Source: Entonaema liquescens | Lineage: Eukaryota > Ascomycota > Sordariomycetes > Xylariales > Xylariaceae | NCBI GenBank assembly: GCA_902805475.1 | Contig: CADCSX010000023.1 | Span: 930,001 to 994,000, forward strand | Length of the DNA: 64,000 nt | Direction: 5' to 3' | Shown here: positions 46,094-56,736 of the stretch, in pieces | Layout of the letters: each line of letters opens with the position of its first letter | Position numbering within the stretch: the stretch's first letter is position 1 | Made by a program: the position numbers and the translations under genes | The notes under the pieces: model-generated | Told to the model about the DNA's origin: nothing | Seen by the model: only the letters and a program-made list of their open reading frames with translations | Databases searched by the model: none

Positions 46094-46822
46094 ATTCCCT
46101 CATACCTCATAGACGGAGAGGCGTGGTGGTGTAATACGGTGGATAGGCGACAAAGGGCCGTTGATAAAAAGGAGCGTGGCGGACGCTCCGGTGGAAAGTT
46201 GTTACAGGGCATCACTCATTGCCGTGGCGTTCTGGAACAGCTTGATTTTGCGGATTTTACTGGCAGACAGGGCACACATGTCTCGCATCGTCTTGTCAGC
46301 TAGTTACCCGCTGTAATTTAGATCCTAGGCAATTCCTTTGACTGTATTCTTTCTGCTTTGCGTCCTACATCCCCCTTTCGACGGTTGCGTGGGCCTGGTA
46401 CTTTCGGTTGCATACGACTCATAGACTTCTGAATGCAGGTGATCCTTTGAACTAATACCTATCTGCTTAATATCGTTTGTGAATGTAGTGTTTTTGCTTC
46501 GTAGTTCAACTTGTATTAATATGATTATAATTCTACTGTAAAGAGGTTGTTTCTATCCGCCACGGTAAATGATTTCTATGGGTAGTCAAAATGATGGTTA
46601 TCATTGGATACGGAGGGGCAGGTGGCAAGCAGCTGTAGGAAATCGCGGTGTACGGAATTCCGCAAAACTTTAGATAAATAATGTTTGTAGAGTTTGCTCA
46701 CTTTTATACTAGAACGTATTAAGTATCCTGAAAAGAACCCACGTGAGAACCACCTTGTACCTCTTCAATCTTACACACCGTTGTTTTACCTGCCTAGAGA
46801 CTTGCGGGAGCCTAATTGGACA
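46094..46822. other. Intergenic region
   Basis: 3' region of the ADP/ATP carrier and promoter of the CENP-X gene; no other feature seen. Confidence 0.45.
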
Positions 46823-47372
46823 ATGCCCCCGAAGCAATCTACTGGCCGAGGGTCCTCCGGTCCGTCCAAAAGTCGGGCTTCGGCCTCTTCTACCTCTGGA
46901 CCCTCGCGAGCGCGCAAGCAAGCGCAAACACCAGCAGTAACTTCGGACGCGAGCGACGCGGACCCGTTTGCAGAAGACGAGAGACCGCAACGACGGCGAG
47001 GGGAGCAGCAGCAGGATACGATGGACCTAGACGAAGATGATGGAGAAGAGGAGGAGAGGAAGACAATACCGCCAGAGCTGCTGACGCATGTGCTACACCA
47101 GTTCTTCGAGAAGGACGGCACTAGGGTGTCGAAGGATGCGAATGCTGCGATCGCGAAGTATATGGATATTTTCGTAAGGGAGGCGATTGCGCGGACGGTC
47201 GTGGAGAAGGAGAAGGGGTTTCTTGAGGTGAGTTTTTTTTTTTTTTTGTTTACTTCTTTGGGACGGATGATGATGAGTCGTGTTCTACGTGGCGTGAGAA
47301 GGGCGGTGCTAATAGGACATAAAGGTTGAGGACCTGGAGAAGATTGCGCCGCAGCTGTTGCTTGATCTATAA
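46823..47372 (+). CDS. mhf2: CENP-X / Mhf2 histone-fold protein
   Basis: Two exons, 46823-47227 and 47325-47372, give 150 residues. The N-terminal half is Ser/Pro/Arg-rich and disordered with an acidic stretch. The C-terminal half is the histone fold: IPPELLTHVLHQFFEKDGTR, VSKDANAAIAKYMDIFVREA, ending VEDLEKIAPQLLLDL after the intron. CENP-X (Mhf2) pairs with CENP-S (Mhf1) at kinetochores and with the FANCM/Mph1 helicase in DNA repair. The first ATG in the frame (46694) lies 43 codons upstream in AT-rich leader sequence, so 46823 is chosen. The intron begins with a long T run. Confidence 0.92.
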
Positions 47373-49323
47373 GGTTGCAGGCAAGGCTTTCTACTGATTC
47401 AGCGCATATGATCTGTGACGGGATCATGATCAACCCCGCGGTGAAGAAGGTATGCTCTGGCAGAGTGTGTATGCTTGGGTGAACCAATCTTCACAGATCG
47501 ATCTACGGAGCCGCCGTCACAAACATCTTGGCGTTTCCTTTGCCAGCTACGTTTCTCGGTTGAGCACTTCGTTCTCGAAGCTCAATGGGTTAGAAACATG
47601 CTAGTATACTTCGTGTCAGGGGATATGGCATGGGGTTCTGGAGAATAGCTTCGTTGAAACGACATCCTCCTTTATTGGCTTGGGTCCTTGATCTATCCTA
47701 TCTTCCGGAAGATACGGTACCCTCTATCGACATTTAAATTCCCCTGCTGAAGGGCTCGACAGTCGAGGGCAGCATAGCTAAGGATATCGATACCCAGCTC
47801 GGCTCACGACTAAGGGAATAGATATTACCTAGATAGATAACGAATATCATTTCACCAAGTCACTCATAACAATTCAAACATCAAGACCCATGAAATAAGA
47901 AATCTCAAAACAAAAAGTCGCAGTTTGTTTCGGATGCCTTACGTGGAATCTAGAAACACTAAACACTTCACTGCAGCAAGATCCATTTCGCCAACATCTC
48001 CTTAGTTATGGAATTCTCGATTCCAATATCTTTTTTTTTTTCTCCTTGTTAGCGTTTCGGCCCCTGAAAACTGCTAAAGATTACTAAAATGCCCTGAAGG
48101 ATTTCCCCGGCGCTCGGACTTGAGGCGCCTCCTAATTGGGCAAAGTAACAATAACTACTTGTAAAGGCGGCTATCCGGCCGTTGCTTACCATAGTAGGTG
48201 CAATCCGAATTATATCGAATTATAATGGAAAATGGAAAATTATTTAAGGTTCCAAGCACATGGCTTCGCTTGTGTATCCCATTTCGTCCATTTCGTCTAA
48301 TGATGTCGGCGGTAGCGGCCCAAAAGGGGATAAGATGAAACCGGTTGAGTTTGGCTGGTGTCACACTGGGGGCAATGCTGAGGCACATCCGTGCTCCGAA
48401 AACCCCTGGACCCGGGACCCTTTTCGTCGCTTAGCACCTGGCACTCTCCCCTTAAGCCTCTAACCTTAATTCCTACCTGCTGAACTTGCGGAGTACGTAC
48501 CCCTGTCAACCTCAACTCAACAGCTTCACTCCCCAGATTCAAAACATTTCAAGCTTACACTTACAATTTCATCACTAGCCGCTACACAGTAATACAGATC
48601 AACATCTATACTTCCACACAGTATTTTCGAGAAGGACATTTCTCAGTCGTCGTTATTGGTTACCACAATTCTCAAGCGAGACAAGTTCGATCTAATGATA
48701 GTTATTCTGTATCACTAAGATGGCGCGTATAGCCAGAAAACCTCATCTTGTTTCCACGATGAGAACTGTGCCTTACGGAAGCTCGTCCCAGCCGGAAGGC
48801 ATTGCCAATGCCAAGGAGATCTCGATATGACCAAGTGACAGCTGGGTCTGGAAGACGTATTTCGGCTGTCCAACGTCCGTCTAGGCCCTCCCAAATACCC
48901 TGGTCAAGGTAGTAGCAATTCCGCATTTCCAAGGACTAGCCATCTAGTAGATGGTCAAAACGTGTTTCATAGATTTCTTCACTTCACGACCCTTGATTCT
49001 ACGTTAGATGTCGGGGACATGGGTGAGGGAACCCCCCTAGCATGGCGATCTCTCATCTTGTTCATGCTCGAGAGCTCTTTAAAACTGATGGCACTCCCGC
49101 AAACATCGGCGTTCGTCTCTTTTTCTCTCTAATTCATTTCAACTACTCTACGTTTCTCTTTGGGATCTTCATTTTCCGTCTTTTTTCTTCTTCTTCCGTA
49201 TTAACGTAATATTCCTAAGGCTAGTCCTTCTCAGCGCGAGTCGCTTATTACATACGCTCTCTTAAACGACCATTCTTTATACTTAGACAAAAGTCAGAAA
49301 ACATTCATCAAAAAACAGCCAAG
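47373..49323. other. Intergenic region
   Basis: About 1.95 kb with only short, unsupported frames (for example 48702-48932 on the minus strand, 76 residues). Pyrimidine-rich leader of the cupredoxin gene lies at about 49120-49200. Confidence 0.45.
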
Positions 49324-50173
49324 ATGTATTTCTCTACTACTACCACCGCCGCTCTTCTCACCCTGTTGGGTTCCGCTGCTGCGCAGAAGGTCCACGTGGT
49401 TTCGGTTGGCTCTCCCAACGGTACTCTCACTTTCAGCCCGGATAACTTGAAGGCGGATATTGGCGATATGATTCAGTTCCAGTTCCGAGGTGGCAACCAC
49501 AGTGTAGCGCAATCCAACTTCGACAACCCCTGCACACCCATCTCCGACCACACCAACCAGACCGGTATCTTCTCCGGCTATCAACCCGTGGCTGCTAGCA
49601 AGGAGATGGGTATGATCCCCACGTACACTGTTAAGGTCTCTGCCAAGGCGCCGTTATGGTTCTACTGCTCTCAGGGCAAGCACTGCCAAAACGGTATGGT
49701 TATGGTAGTCAACGAGAAGTAAGTACACTATCCCACAATGAATAAGATTTATAGATGCTAACCTGACTAGCACTTCGGCAAACGCCACACGAAGCCTGGA
49801 CAACTTCAAGGAGATTGCTAAGGGAGCTGCTGCTAACCTTGCTCCTTCAACCCCTACTGGTGGTTCATCTGGTAATGGTACTTCCTCCGGCGGCTCCGAG
49901 TCCGGCTCTGGTTCTGGTTCCGAATCAGGCTCTGAGACTGGATCGGGATCTGGTTCTGAGACTGGTTCCGGCTCTGACGCTGGCACTGGCTCTGGTTCAG
50001 ACGCTGGTGCTACAGCCGGCTCTGGTACTGGTGCCGATGCCACACAATCCTCATCTCCTGTGGCCTCAGCTACCTCCAGCACCTCTGCGATCGCGACTGC
50101 TGCCGCAAACATGGTTGGCGCCTCCAGCTCAATGGGTCTCTTCGGTCTGGTTGCTGCCCTATTCATGCTATGA
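49324..50173 (+). CDS. Secreted serine-rich cupredoxin, probably GPI-anchored
   Basis: Two exons, 49324-49718 and 49771-50173, give 265 residues. A signal peptide (MYFSTTTTAALLTLLGSAAA) precedes a plastocyanin/phytocyanin-like domain of about 115 residues. The four type-1 copper ligands are in place: H59 (GGNHSVAQ), C115, H120 and M125 (WFYCSQGKHCQNGM). A Ser/Gly/Thr repeat region follows (SGSGS, ETGSGS, DAGTGS), ending in a hydrophobic tail (SMGLFGLVAALFML) typical of a GPI addition signal. Fungal proteins of this type are extracellular serine-rich cupredoxins; their role is not well defined and may be electron transfer or copper handling at the cell wall. Confidence 0.92.
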
Positions 50174-50775
50174 TCAGATTATATTAAGATATGACAAATG
50201 AAGCTCGCCCGTAGCTACAAGGCTATGGTTTAATGACGGAAGACGATGAGTCGCGCGGCGTCCGCTCGGACTCGAGGCGCTAATATCGCGAGGGAGGGAA
50301 AGCAAACGCCGAACCCATTGGATGGGCAATCGCGCCGTTGCGGATATAGAGAACCCTTCACACGTGTATTCTTGAATTCTTCGCCCCAGGGGCAGGCGGT
50401 TTGGTTCGCATTATTGTGCAGTTAGATGAAATGCCCTGACTTTTGATAATATACCCATTAATCCCAAAGAGAAATTAAAAAAAAAAAAAATCTTTATGAT
50501 CTTCAATCTAAGTGTGACCGAGATTTTTAGCGGAGTGACTTGAGTATTATACAGTAACGTACCATTAGTAGAAATTTACCTAGAAGTATCTCAAGTCTTA
50601 CATCTTTAGGTATATTTACACCACCATCAGATAAGCTGAATGTCCCGTACACTTGATCAGCTTAATCTATCCAATTTTAATTTTGATTCTTTTTCCCCTA
50701 TACACCTCTACAAGTCGCTTTCCCGCTATTAAAAGTACACATACTAGAATAAACATCTTACTCGCCCTACTCGCC
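50174..50775. other. Convergent intergenic region
   Basis: Includes an A run (about 50478-50490) and ACTCGCCCT repeats that begin at about 50760 and run on into the stop region of the next gene. Confidence 0.45.
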
Positions 50776-51326
50776 CTACTCGCCCTCGGAGCCCGGGATT
50801 TTCCTCGGTTTCCTGCCCTTCGCAGCAGAATCGCACAGCTTCTTCCTGGGCTCCTTGTCGAGCCAATCCTTGTCCTTCTTCACATAGCCGACCTTGGGGT
50901 ACTTGGGGCTATTCTCGAAGAAGCGCACCCAGTGCAGCAGGCCCTCGTGGACCTTCCGGCGGGCGTCCTCGAGCTCCGTCTGCTTGAGGGCGGCGAGCTC
51001 GGCGGGGGAGAAGTGCGCGTCGACGGCCGGGTCGTCGAGCGGCAGGAACATGTCCTCGACGCCGCGCAGGTCCGGGGTCCGGTCTTCGGCGAAACACCCC
51101 GTCACGTAGGACCGCGCTGCGTCGGCGCCCGCGAAGAACCGGTAGGAGCCGCCGGGCCCGTAGGTGCGTTGGTTGCTGGTTACGTCGAAGATGGACCCGT
51201 TGATCGCGATGTAGATGGGCTTGGACTCGTCTGTGCCGTCGTATTGGGCGAGTTCGGCGGGCGTGAGGTATATGGGGCCGCGCTGGAGGGAGAATGTTAG
51301 ATTTGGCGGAGATCGAAGATAGATAG

Positions 51327-51367
<41 letters not shown>

Positions 51368-51742
51368 CGTGCGTGTACGGAATCAAAGTAGAACAGTCGG
51401 TTGGGTTAGACGACGTACCAGCTGGGTCTTCCACCACTCCAGCCGCATGTACTTGGGCGGGGCGCGCATGCTCCAGAAGAAGGACTCGCCGCCCGAGACC
51501 AGGTAGCTGAGGCCGCAGGAGGCGACGAGCAGGAACGAGAGCACGCGCAGGACGTCTACCCAGGGGCTGTATTCCTCGTCGTCCTCGACGATTTCCTTGG
51601 TTTTACGCTTCGGTTTGGGTTTCGGGGCGGGTTCGGGCTCTGATTCCGAGGTGGTGTTGTCGAGCTCTTCGACGACGGCGTCGGTTCGCACGTTGTCGTC
51701 TCGCGCGGGGCCTTTGCCCTTGCGCTGACGGATTTCTGCCAT
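50776..51742 (-). CDS. Cytochrome b5-like heme/steroid-binding membrane protein (MAPR family)
   Basis: Two exons, 51742-51419 and 51282-50776, in phase 0, give 276 residues. The first exon encodes a charged N terminus (rich in Lys/Glu/Pro) and one transmembrane helix (VLRVLSFLLVASCGLSYLVS, residues about 64-83). The second holds the cytochrome b5-like fold of the membrane-associated progesterone receptor family: YLTPAELAQYDGTDESKPIY, then AINGSIFDVTSNQRTYGPGG and SYRFFAGADAARSYVTGCF, the heme-contact region. It corresponds to the Dap1/PGRMC class, which supports P450 enzymes, but the extended C-terminal Lys-rich tail is longer than in Dap1. The 136-nt intron carries a GT/CA microsatellite. 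Confidence 0.9.
51320..51378. repeat. GATA/TA/TG microsatellite in intron
   Basis: Short GATA units lead into about five TA then about thirteen TG units, inside the MAPR gene intron. Confidence 0.9.
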
Positions 51743-52812
51743 GGCCGGGGAGGATTAACGATATCCAGACAGCTTTTTTGGTCTCTACTCTACTTTAGAA
51801 CTTGAAAATAGAGAAATTCGGGAGATGTAGCATTAGACGGGAAAAAGTGTTATCACATTGGAAAAAGGGATAAGACCCAGAAGCTAGTAACGCAATGTGG
51901 CCTTGTGCTTGGTGCTCGGGGCGAGCTCGTATAACTCTCGTATAATTGCTCTAACTCGAAGTCTCCCGCCGGAAGCTCAAGGCTCCGCGGATTGGAGAAT
52001 TGGGAATTGGATGGTTATGGTTGGCCGGAGCTTACGCGGTTCAACTTTATTACGTATGCGTTTTGGAGATCTATGCATTTATTTGAACATAGTAGTAGGC
52101 AAGAGGTACTTCACTTACTTACTTCTAGTTACTTACTTACTTGGCATCAAGCCACAGTGTGGCTACTAGGTTAGAAATAGGAAACCTTCCCGTCTATTTC
52201 CAATAAACAACACTACTTAAAATATGATAATATCAACTTCTCAAATATTAGACTCACAACCGAGGTTATGCTGACTATATTTTATCCTAGCGGTTTCTCC
52301 GGGCGAGCTGTTGGAAGTTTCGGTGGTCCATTCAAAATGATACCTCATATAAACTCCGGTAGCCCCATATAGCTCAGTCGGTTCCGTGTCGGTATATCGG
52401 CGTGTTTGTGATTCGTCGAATTATCTCATCGGGCATTTCTCACCCTTGAGCTACGATCTTGGATTTGTAAAACAGAGATAGATAGTATGCACGATGAAGA
52501 CGCGTGCATACCAACGTCCTTCGCGATCATCGCGTACCTCAGTAAGCATCGCGGGTTGTGTGTCGGTTTCCATTCGCTCTTCGGCAACGATGGACTGGGA
52601 AAGTTGGGATGACTTAATCAGCGCGTCAGTATGGAAACTCTGAGGGTGTTGAGGATTGTGTATAAATATACACCAGGATGGACTTGGGAAGTATAGCCTC
52701 ACATTCTCGTTTTATATCATCAGTCAAGATATGATATCTAGTCACCAGCTATCCAACAAATTACACTAATATAATACTACTAAATATCTCAATACCCCTA
52801 TTTTCATAAGCA
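51743..52812. other. Divergent intergenic region
   Basis: It holds TTAC tetranucleotide repeats (52113-52143) and a stretch at 52370-52442 that loosely resembles a tRNA but does not fold well (see rejected items). Confidence 0.4.
52113..52143. repeat. TTAC tetranucleotide repeat
   Basis: Two short arrays of ACTT/TTAC units separated by CTAG. Confidence 0.8.
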
Positions 52813-53913
52813 ATGGCTACCTCAACTATGCACGCAGTGGGTGTGACAGAGTATGGCCCTGTTGAAAACTTACGCTCCCTGGAAGTTCCCAAGCCACCAA
52901 AGCCAACAGGCCGTCAAATGATAGTCCAGGTGAAGGCCATCTCGGTCAACCCTATCGACAAGAAGGTCCGCGCTGGCACTTATGACGACGCCCCTGACTA
53001 CTATGAGCGAGTCAAGTCACTTACACAGGACTCACCACATTTCCATATTACGGGTTACGACGGTGCCGGTATCGTTCTTGAGACCGGACCGGACGTAAAG
53101 TACTTCAAGCCTGGCGAGGAGGTCTACTACCTCGGAAACCCTGTCTTCCAAGGCTCTTACGCCGAGCAGCTGATCGTGGATGAGCGCCATGCCGGCCACA
53201 AGCCGAAGTCTCTCGATTTTGTTCAGGCTGCAGCAATGCCGTTAACTTTCGCTACCGCATACGAGTCTCTCGTCGACCGCCTAGAAATTAAAGTAGGCGA
53301 AAAAGCCGGTATCCTCATCATCAACGGTGGTGGCGGTATGGGATCGATCACATCCCAAGTTGCACGGCACATCCTAAAACTGCCTATCGTCATCACCACG
53401 GCCTCGCGGCCCGAGACCATCGAGTTCTCCAAGAAGATGGGCGCCACGCACGTCGTCAACCACCGCAAGGACATCGTGCAGCAGATCAAGGACCTGCAGC
53501 TACCCGCGGACATCCCGCTGAAGTACGCATACATCACGGGGCGAACGGAGCAGTACCTGTTTCCGATCGCGGACATCCTAGCGCCGTTCGGCAAGGTGGG
53601 CAGCATCGTGCAGGCCAACTTCGACATGTACGGGTCGCAGATGATGAGCAAGTCGCTGACGTTCGTCTGGTGCTGGGTCGGGACCGGGCCGTACCACTAC
53701 TACTACAACGACAAGCAGGAGAAGCACCACGAGTGGTACGAGGAGCTCGCGAAGCTTTTGGATCAGGGCGTGATCAAGTGCCACCTGAACGAACGCCTGA
53801 GAGCGACGGCTGAGGGTATCAGGCAGGCGCATAGGAGGCTGGAGGCGGGTAATGCGGTGGGGAAGATTGGGTTGGGGGTTGATGAGCCTGGGGAGGGAAA
53901 GGCGTTTCAGTAG
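52813..53913 (+). CDS. Zinc-type medium-chain dehydrogenase/quinone oxidoreductase
   Basis: An intron-free frame of 366 residues. It shows the MDR layout: a GroES-like N-terminal half (VKAISVNPIDKKVRAGTY, ITGYDGAGIVLETG, FKPGEEVYYLGN), then a Rossmann half with the nucleotide-binding glycine run INGGGGMGSITSQVAR and MGATHVVNHRKD. The zinc-binding Cys cluster of classical alcohol dehydrogenases is absent, so it belongs with the zinc-independent quinone reductase-like (ZADH/zeta-crystallin-type) NAD(P)H oxidoreductases. Substrate unknown. The 3' third is much GC-richer than the 5' third. Confidence 0.92.
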   Translation: MATSTMHAVGVTEYGPVENLRSLEVPKPPKPTGRQMIVQVKAISVNPIDKKVRAGTYDDAPDYYERVKSLTQDSPHFHITGYDGAGIVLETGPDVKYFKPGEEVYYLGNPVFQGSYAEQLIVDERHAGHKPKSLDFVQAAAMPLTFATAYESLVDRLEIKVGEKAGILIINGGGGMGSITSQVARHILKLPIVITTASRPETIEFSKKMGATHVVNHRKDIVQQIKDLQLPADIPLKYAYITGRTEQYLFPIADILAPFGKVGSIVQANFDMYGSQMMSKSLTFVWCWVGTGPYHYYYNDKQEKHHEWYEELAKLLDQGVIKCHLNERLRATAEGIRQAHRRLEAGNAVGKIGLGVDEPGEGKAFQ

Positions 53914-54476
53914 ATAGAGTGTGAAAGAAGATAGGGGGTGTTAGGTATGGCATTTTGGTAGTCAGTTAGTGTTTGTAAGCGTCCAAGGGAATTATAGAAG
54001 AAATTAATTAAATGCGTCATATTTTATTATATCAGTATTACCTTATTTTATATATCTAGACGTATTTTTACTTACTCTTACGAGTAGGTATAACTATAGT
54101 GATCTAAAAGGTTCAACTCAATTGTGCCCCTTTTCCAGAATATAAGTAGCATTACCTACATAGGTAAGTACTCAGGTACAAGCGTACATATATAATGCAA
54201 AAGTATGTACCCATCACGTGCCTAACCCCACATCTTTTTTCTGCTGCCAACTGCCACCGTCTGCAACAAACCGACGCGCTGATTGGACCTTATCGCACTA
54301 ACCACTGAGCCCTAGCGCACCAATTCAACCCACGAATTTCAATCGGATGTACCCGGCCAAAATTTCTATCTCGAACTTCAACAGTGGAATTTCGCGATCC
54401 TCCCCACCACCAAACGTTCGACCTTCTAACAACCACCAATCCCCCCCCCCCAAGCCAGAACGCCAGAACAATCAAG
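53914..54476. other. Intergenic region
   Basis: AT-rich 3' part, then the uS7 promoter with a C10 run at about 54441-54451 in the probable leader. Confidence 0.4.
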
Positions 54477-55421
54477 ATGTCTGACAACGGCGAGGTCGAG
54501 GTCGAATCTACCAACTACCAGGTCCTTCCCAAGGACGTCGTCTCCGAGATTGGCAGTGTTAAGCTGTTCAACCGATGTACGTTTTTTTTTCTCTCTTCTC
54601 GCCTACGACTTTATTCTTATTCGAAACCTTGGAGCATTGCGACTGACTCTTTAAATAGGGAGCTACGAAGATGTTGAAATCCGCGACATCTCCTTGACGT
54701 AAGTTTGATAAATCCGATTATTTACATCTCGATTCGACTTTTGAAAATCTGGGTCTGGAGCAACGCGAATGTTAAGAACTAGCCTGGATTCTCGAATACG
54801 CATGAAGAAATGAGACGGATAATTATTACAAATGGCAAAACTAACAGAATAATCTTGATAGCGACTACATTCAAATCCGATCCCCGTCTATATTCCTCAC
54901 TCCGCTGGTCGCTATGCCGCTAAGCGATTCCGCAAGGCCAACTGCCCTATCATCGAGCGATTGACCAACTCGCTCATGATGCACGGCCGCAACAACGGCA
55001 AGAAGCTTAAGGCTGTCCGAATCGTTGCCCACTCTTTCGAGATCGTAAGGAAACCGAGCCAGAAAATTCACCAACGTGGCAGAGACTAATGATATTCGCA
55101 TAGATCCACCTCATGACCGACCAGAACCCTATCCAGATCGCCGTTGACGCTATCGTCAACTGTGGTCCCCGAGAAGACAGCACCCGTATAGGTTCCGCTG
55201 GTACAGTTCGACGACAGGCCGTCGATGTCTCTCCTCTCCGACGAGTCAACCAGGCCATTGCCCTTCTCACCACCGGTGCCCGAGAGGCCTCTTTCCGCAA
55301 CGTCAAGTCGATTGCCGAGTGCCTGGCTGAAGAGCTGATCAACGCTGCCAAGGGAAGCAGCAACTCGTACGCCATCAAGAAGAAGGACGAGCTGGAGCGT
55401 GTCGCCAAGAGCAACCGATAA
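54477..55421 (+). CDS. rps5: Cytosolic ribosomal protein uS7 (S5), with an apparent one-base deletion
   Basis: Exons 54477-54576, 54659-54698, 54862-55044 and 55104-55421 have good splice signals. The pieces are plainly uS7: EVESTNYQVLPKDVVSEIG, W-S-Y-E-D-V-E-I-R, DYIQIRSP, then YIPHSAGRYAAKRFRKANCP, LTNSLMMHGRNNGKKLKAVR and the C-terminal PREDSTRIGSAGTVRRQAVD to VAKSNR. The summed exons are 641 nt, one short of 642 (213 residues, the normal fungal length). The frame slips exactly at the C4 run 54882-54885, between D-Y-I-Q-I-R-S and V-Y-I-P-H. uS7 is an essential 40S head protein near the mRNA exit. A missing C in the assembly is the most likely reason; a real mutation would be lethal if single-copy. 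Confidence 0.93.
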
Positions 55422-55824
55422 AAGGGGTGCAGTTTCTGGGTTTTCTTCGGCGTGGACGATCTGGGCATTTTACACTCTGCATTTGTGCGTTACTGGCTCA
55501 GGCGGGATGCGGTTCTATGGCATACTAGTCACATAGGCCTCTTCAATAAAGGCTCTGCCCGTGTGGGCAAATCATGAACTGAAATCAAGTAATTCCCGAG
55601 AGACGATACTGGTGTTATAGGATTTTATTTTGCTCTACTGATATGGCTCTCGCAAATGCAAAATGGCATGTGAGAATGAATTTTTGGTCGTAATGAGACC
55701 TGGTATCATTGTAAAGACAGCAACGCAACGCCAGTCGGTGCAGTGGTGCTTATACCACCATCCTCATACTCCTAATATCAAGGCTCCAGCAATTTTAATA
55801 TCCTTTTTAAGTTTCTCCATGCCA
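55422..55824. other. Convergent intergenic region
   Basis: 3' regions of uS7 and the acetyltransferase gene; nothing else seen. Confidence 0.4.
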
Positions 55825-56736
55825 TCATACCTTCGGGTTCCCATCCTTAATATGCAGTCGTAAAAACATGCCCACGTGCGGAATGCCTTCTTCGTACCAT
55901 TTGCCCATACCCTCGTCCACCTTAAATCCCCATCTCTCGTAAAGCTTCACCACACTCTCCTGAGCATGGCAGCACACCAGGCCGTTCCACTTGGGAATAG
56001 CACCAGGCGTACCAACCTTCAGTTGATCCATACCCAACTCCGTAACGCTGGGGTTGAAAAACGTAGGGTTGTCCTCGAGCCACTTCTTAGCCGCCCGCCA
56101 CAGCTGGCCCGCGATGTGGTGCCCGCGGAACTCGGGGATCACCGCCATCCGCCCCAGCTTGACGTACGGCTCCTTCCCGTCGTGGTATGTCGTCGGCCGG
56201 TCTGTGCCGAAGGGCAACGCGGAGGCTTGCCGCTCCTCGTCCACGGATGTCAGGGTTCGGGCTCGAGGACGCGCGGATCCGGATCCGGTTCCGGGGGCAC
56301 CGTCGGCGTTCTTGTCGCCCTCGTCCTCGTCCGGAAGCAGCACGTTATCCACGTACCGCCCGCCGGGCTGCGGGTGCGGGGGATGCGGAAATGGAACCAC
56401 GCGCAGGGTGCCGATGGGCAGGGTGCGAGTTTCTGACTTACGAGGCCTGGGGAAGCCGTCCTCGCCGGTGGTGGTGGGAGGAGGGTCCGCGGCAGCAGCG
56501 GCGGAGGCGCTGAAGTGGACGCTCGCGTACATGACCCAGTGGCAGGAGCGGGCGTCGTCCGGGTCGTGCTCGTTGGCGAGGGGGACGCCCTGCTCGCGGA
56601 CGAAGACGGCCTCGCGGACCTCCATGGCGTCGCTGAAGGTCTTGGGGATGTGCGCGGGCTGCTGGTCGTGGGGCCGCGTGCGGTCGTACCCGTCGAGGCG
56701 CGTGGGCTCGAGGTGCGAGATGAATGGGGTGCCCAT
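55825..56736 (-). CDS. GNAT-family N-acetyltransferase
   Basis: A single-exon frame of 303 residues. The N-terminal part has A-M-E-V-R-E-A-V-F-V-R-E-Q-G-V-P and the C-terminal part LGRMAVIPEFRGHHIAGQLW (the Arg/Gln-x-x-Gly-x-Gly/Ala acetyl-CoA-binding motif A, here R-G-H-H-I-A), then VVKLYERWGFKVDEGM and PHVGMFLRL. This is the GNAT fold with an N-terminal REQGVP motif as in YjcF-type acetyltransferases. A long, low-complexity insertion (residues about 75-185, rich in Pro, Asp and Ala) separates the two halves, which is unusual for this small fold. Third-position GC is very high. Substrate unknown. Confidence 0.88.
   Translation of the reverse strand: MGTPFISHLEPTRLDGYDRTRPHDQQPAHIPKTFSDAMEVREAVFVREQGVPLANEHDPDDARSCHWVMYASVHFSASAAAAADPPPTTTGEDGFPRPRKSETRTLPIGTLRVVPFPHPPHPQPGGRYVDNVLLPDEDEGDKNADGAPGTGSGSARPRARTLTSVDEERQASALPFGTDRPTTYHDGKEPYVKLGRMAVIPEFRGHHIAGQLWRAAKKWLEDNPTFFNPSVTELGMDQLKVGTPGAIPKWNGLVCCHAQESVVKLYERWGFKVDEGMGKWYEEGIPHVGMFLRLHIKDGNPKV

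Noticed and set aside
46694..46822. 43-codon upstream extension of the CENP-X reading frame
   Set aside because: The sequence is AT-rich and untypical of a protein, and the conserved fungal N terminus begins at the internal ATG at 46823.
48702..48932. 76-residue minus-strand frame in a long spacer
   Set aside because: No signal peptide, domain or conserved motif, and no supporting splice structure; likely chance.
50653..51300. 215-residue frame opposite the MAPR gene
   Set aside because: Antisense shadow of GC-rich coding sequence; the minus strand has a clear cytochrome b5-like domain.
52362..52442. Stretch with TAGCTCAGTCGGT, resembling the A box and D arm of a tRNA
   Set aside because: The 7-bp acceptor pairing has a mismatch, no normal T-loop TTCRA with a 5-bp stem is found, and the anticodon arm cannot be drawn. 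At most it is a decayed tRNA.
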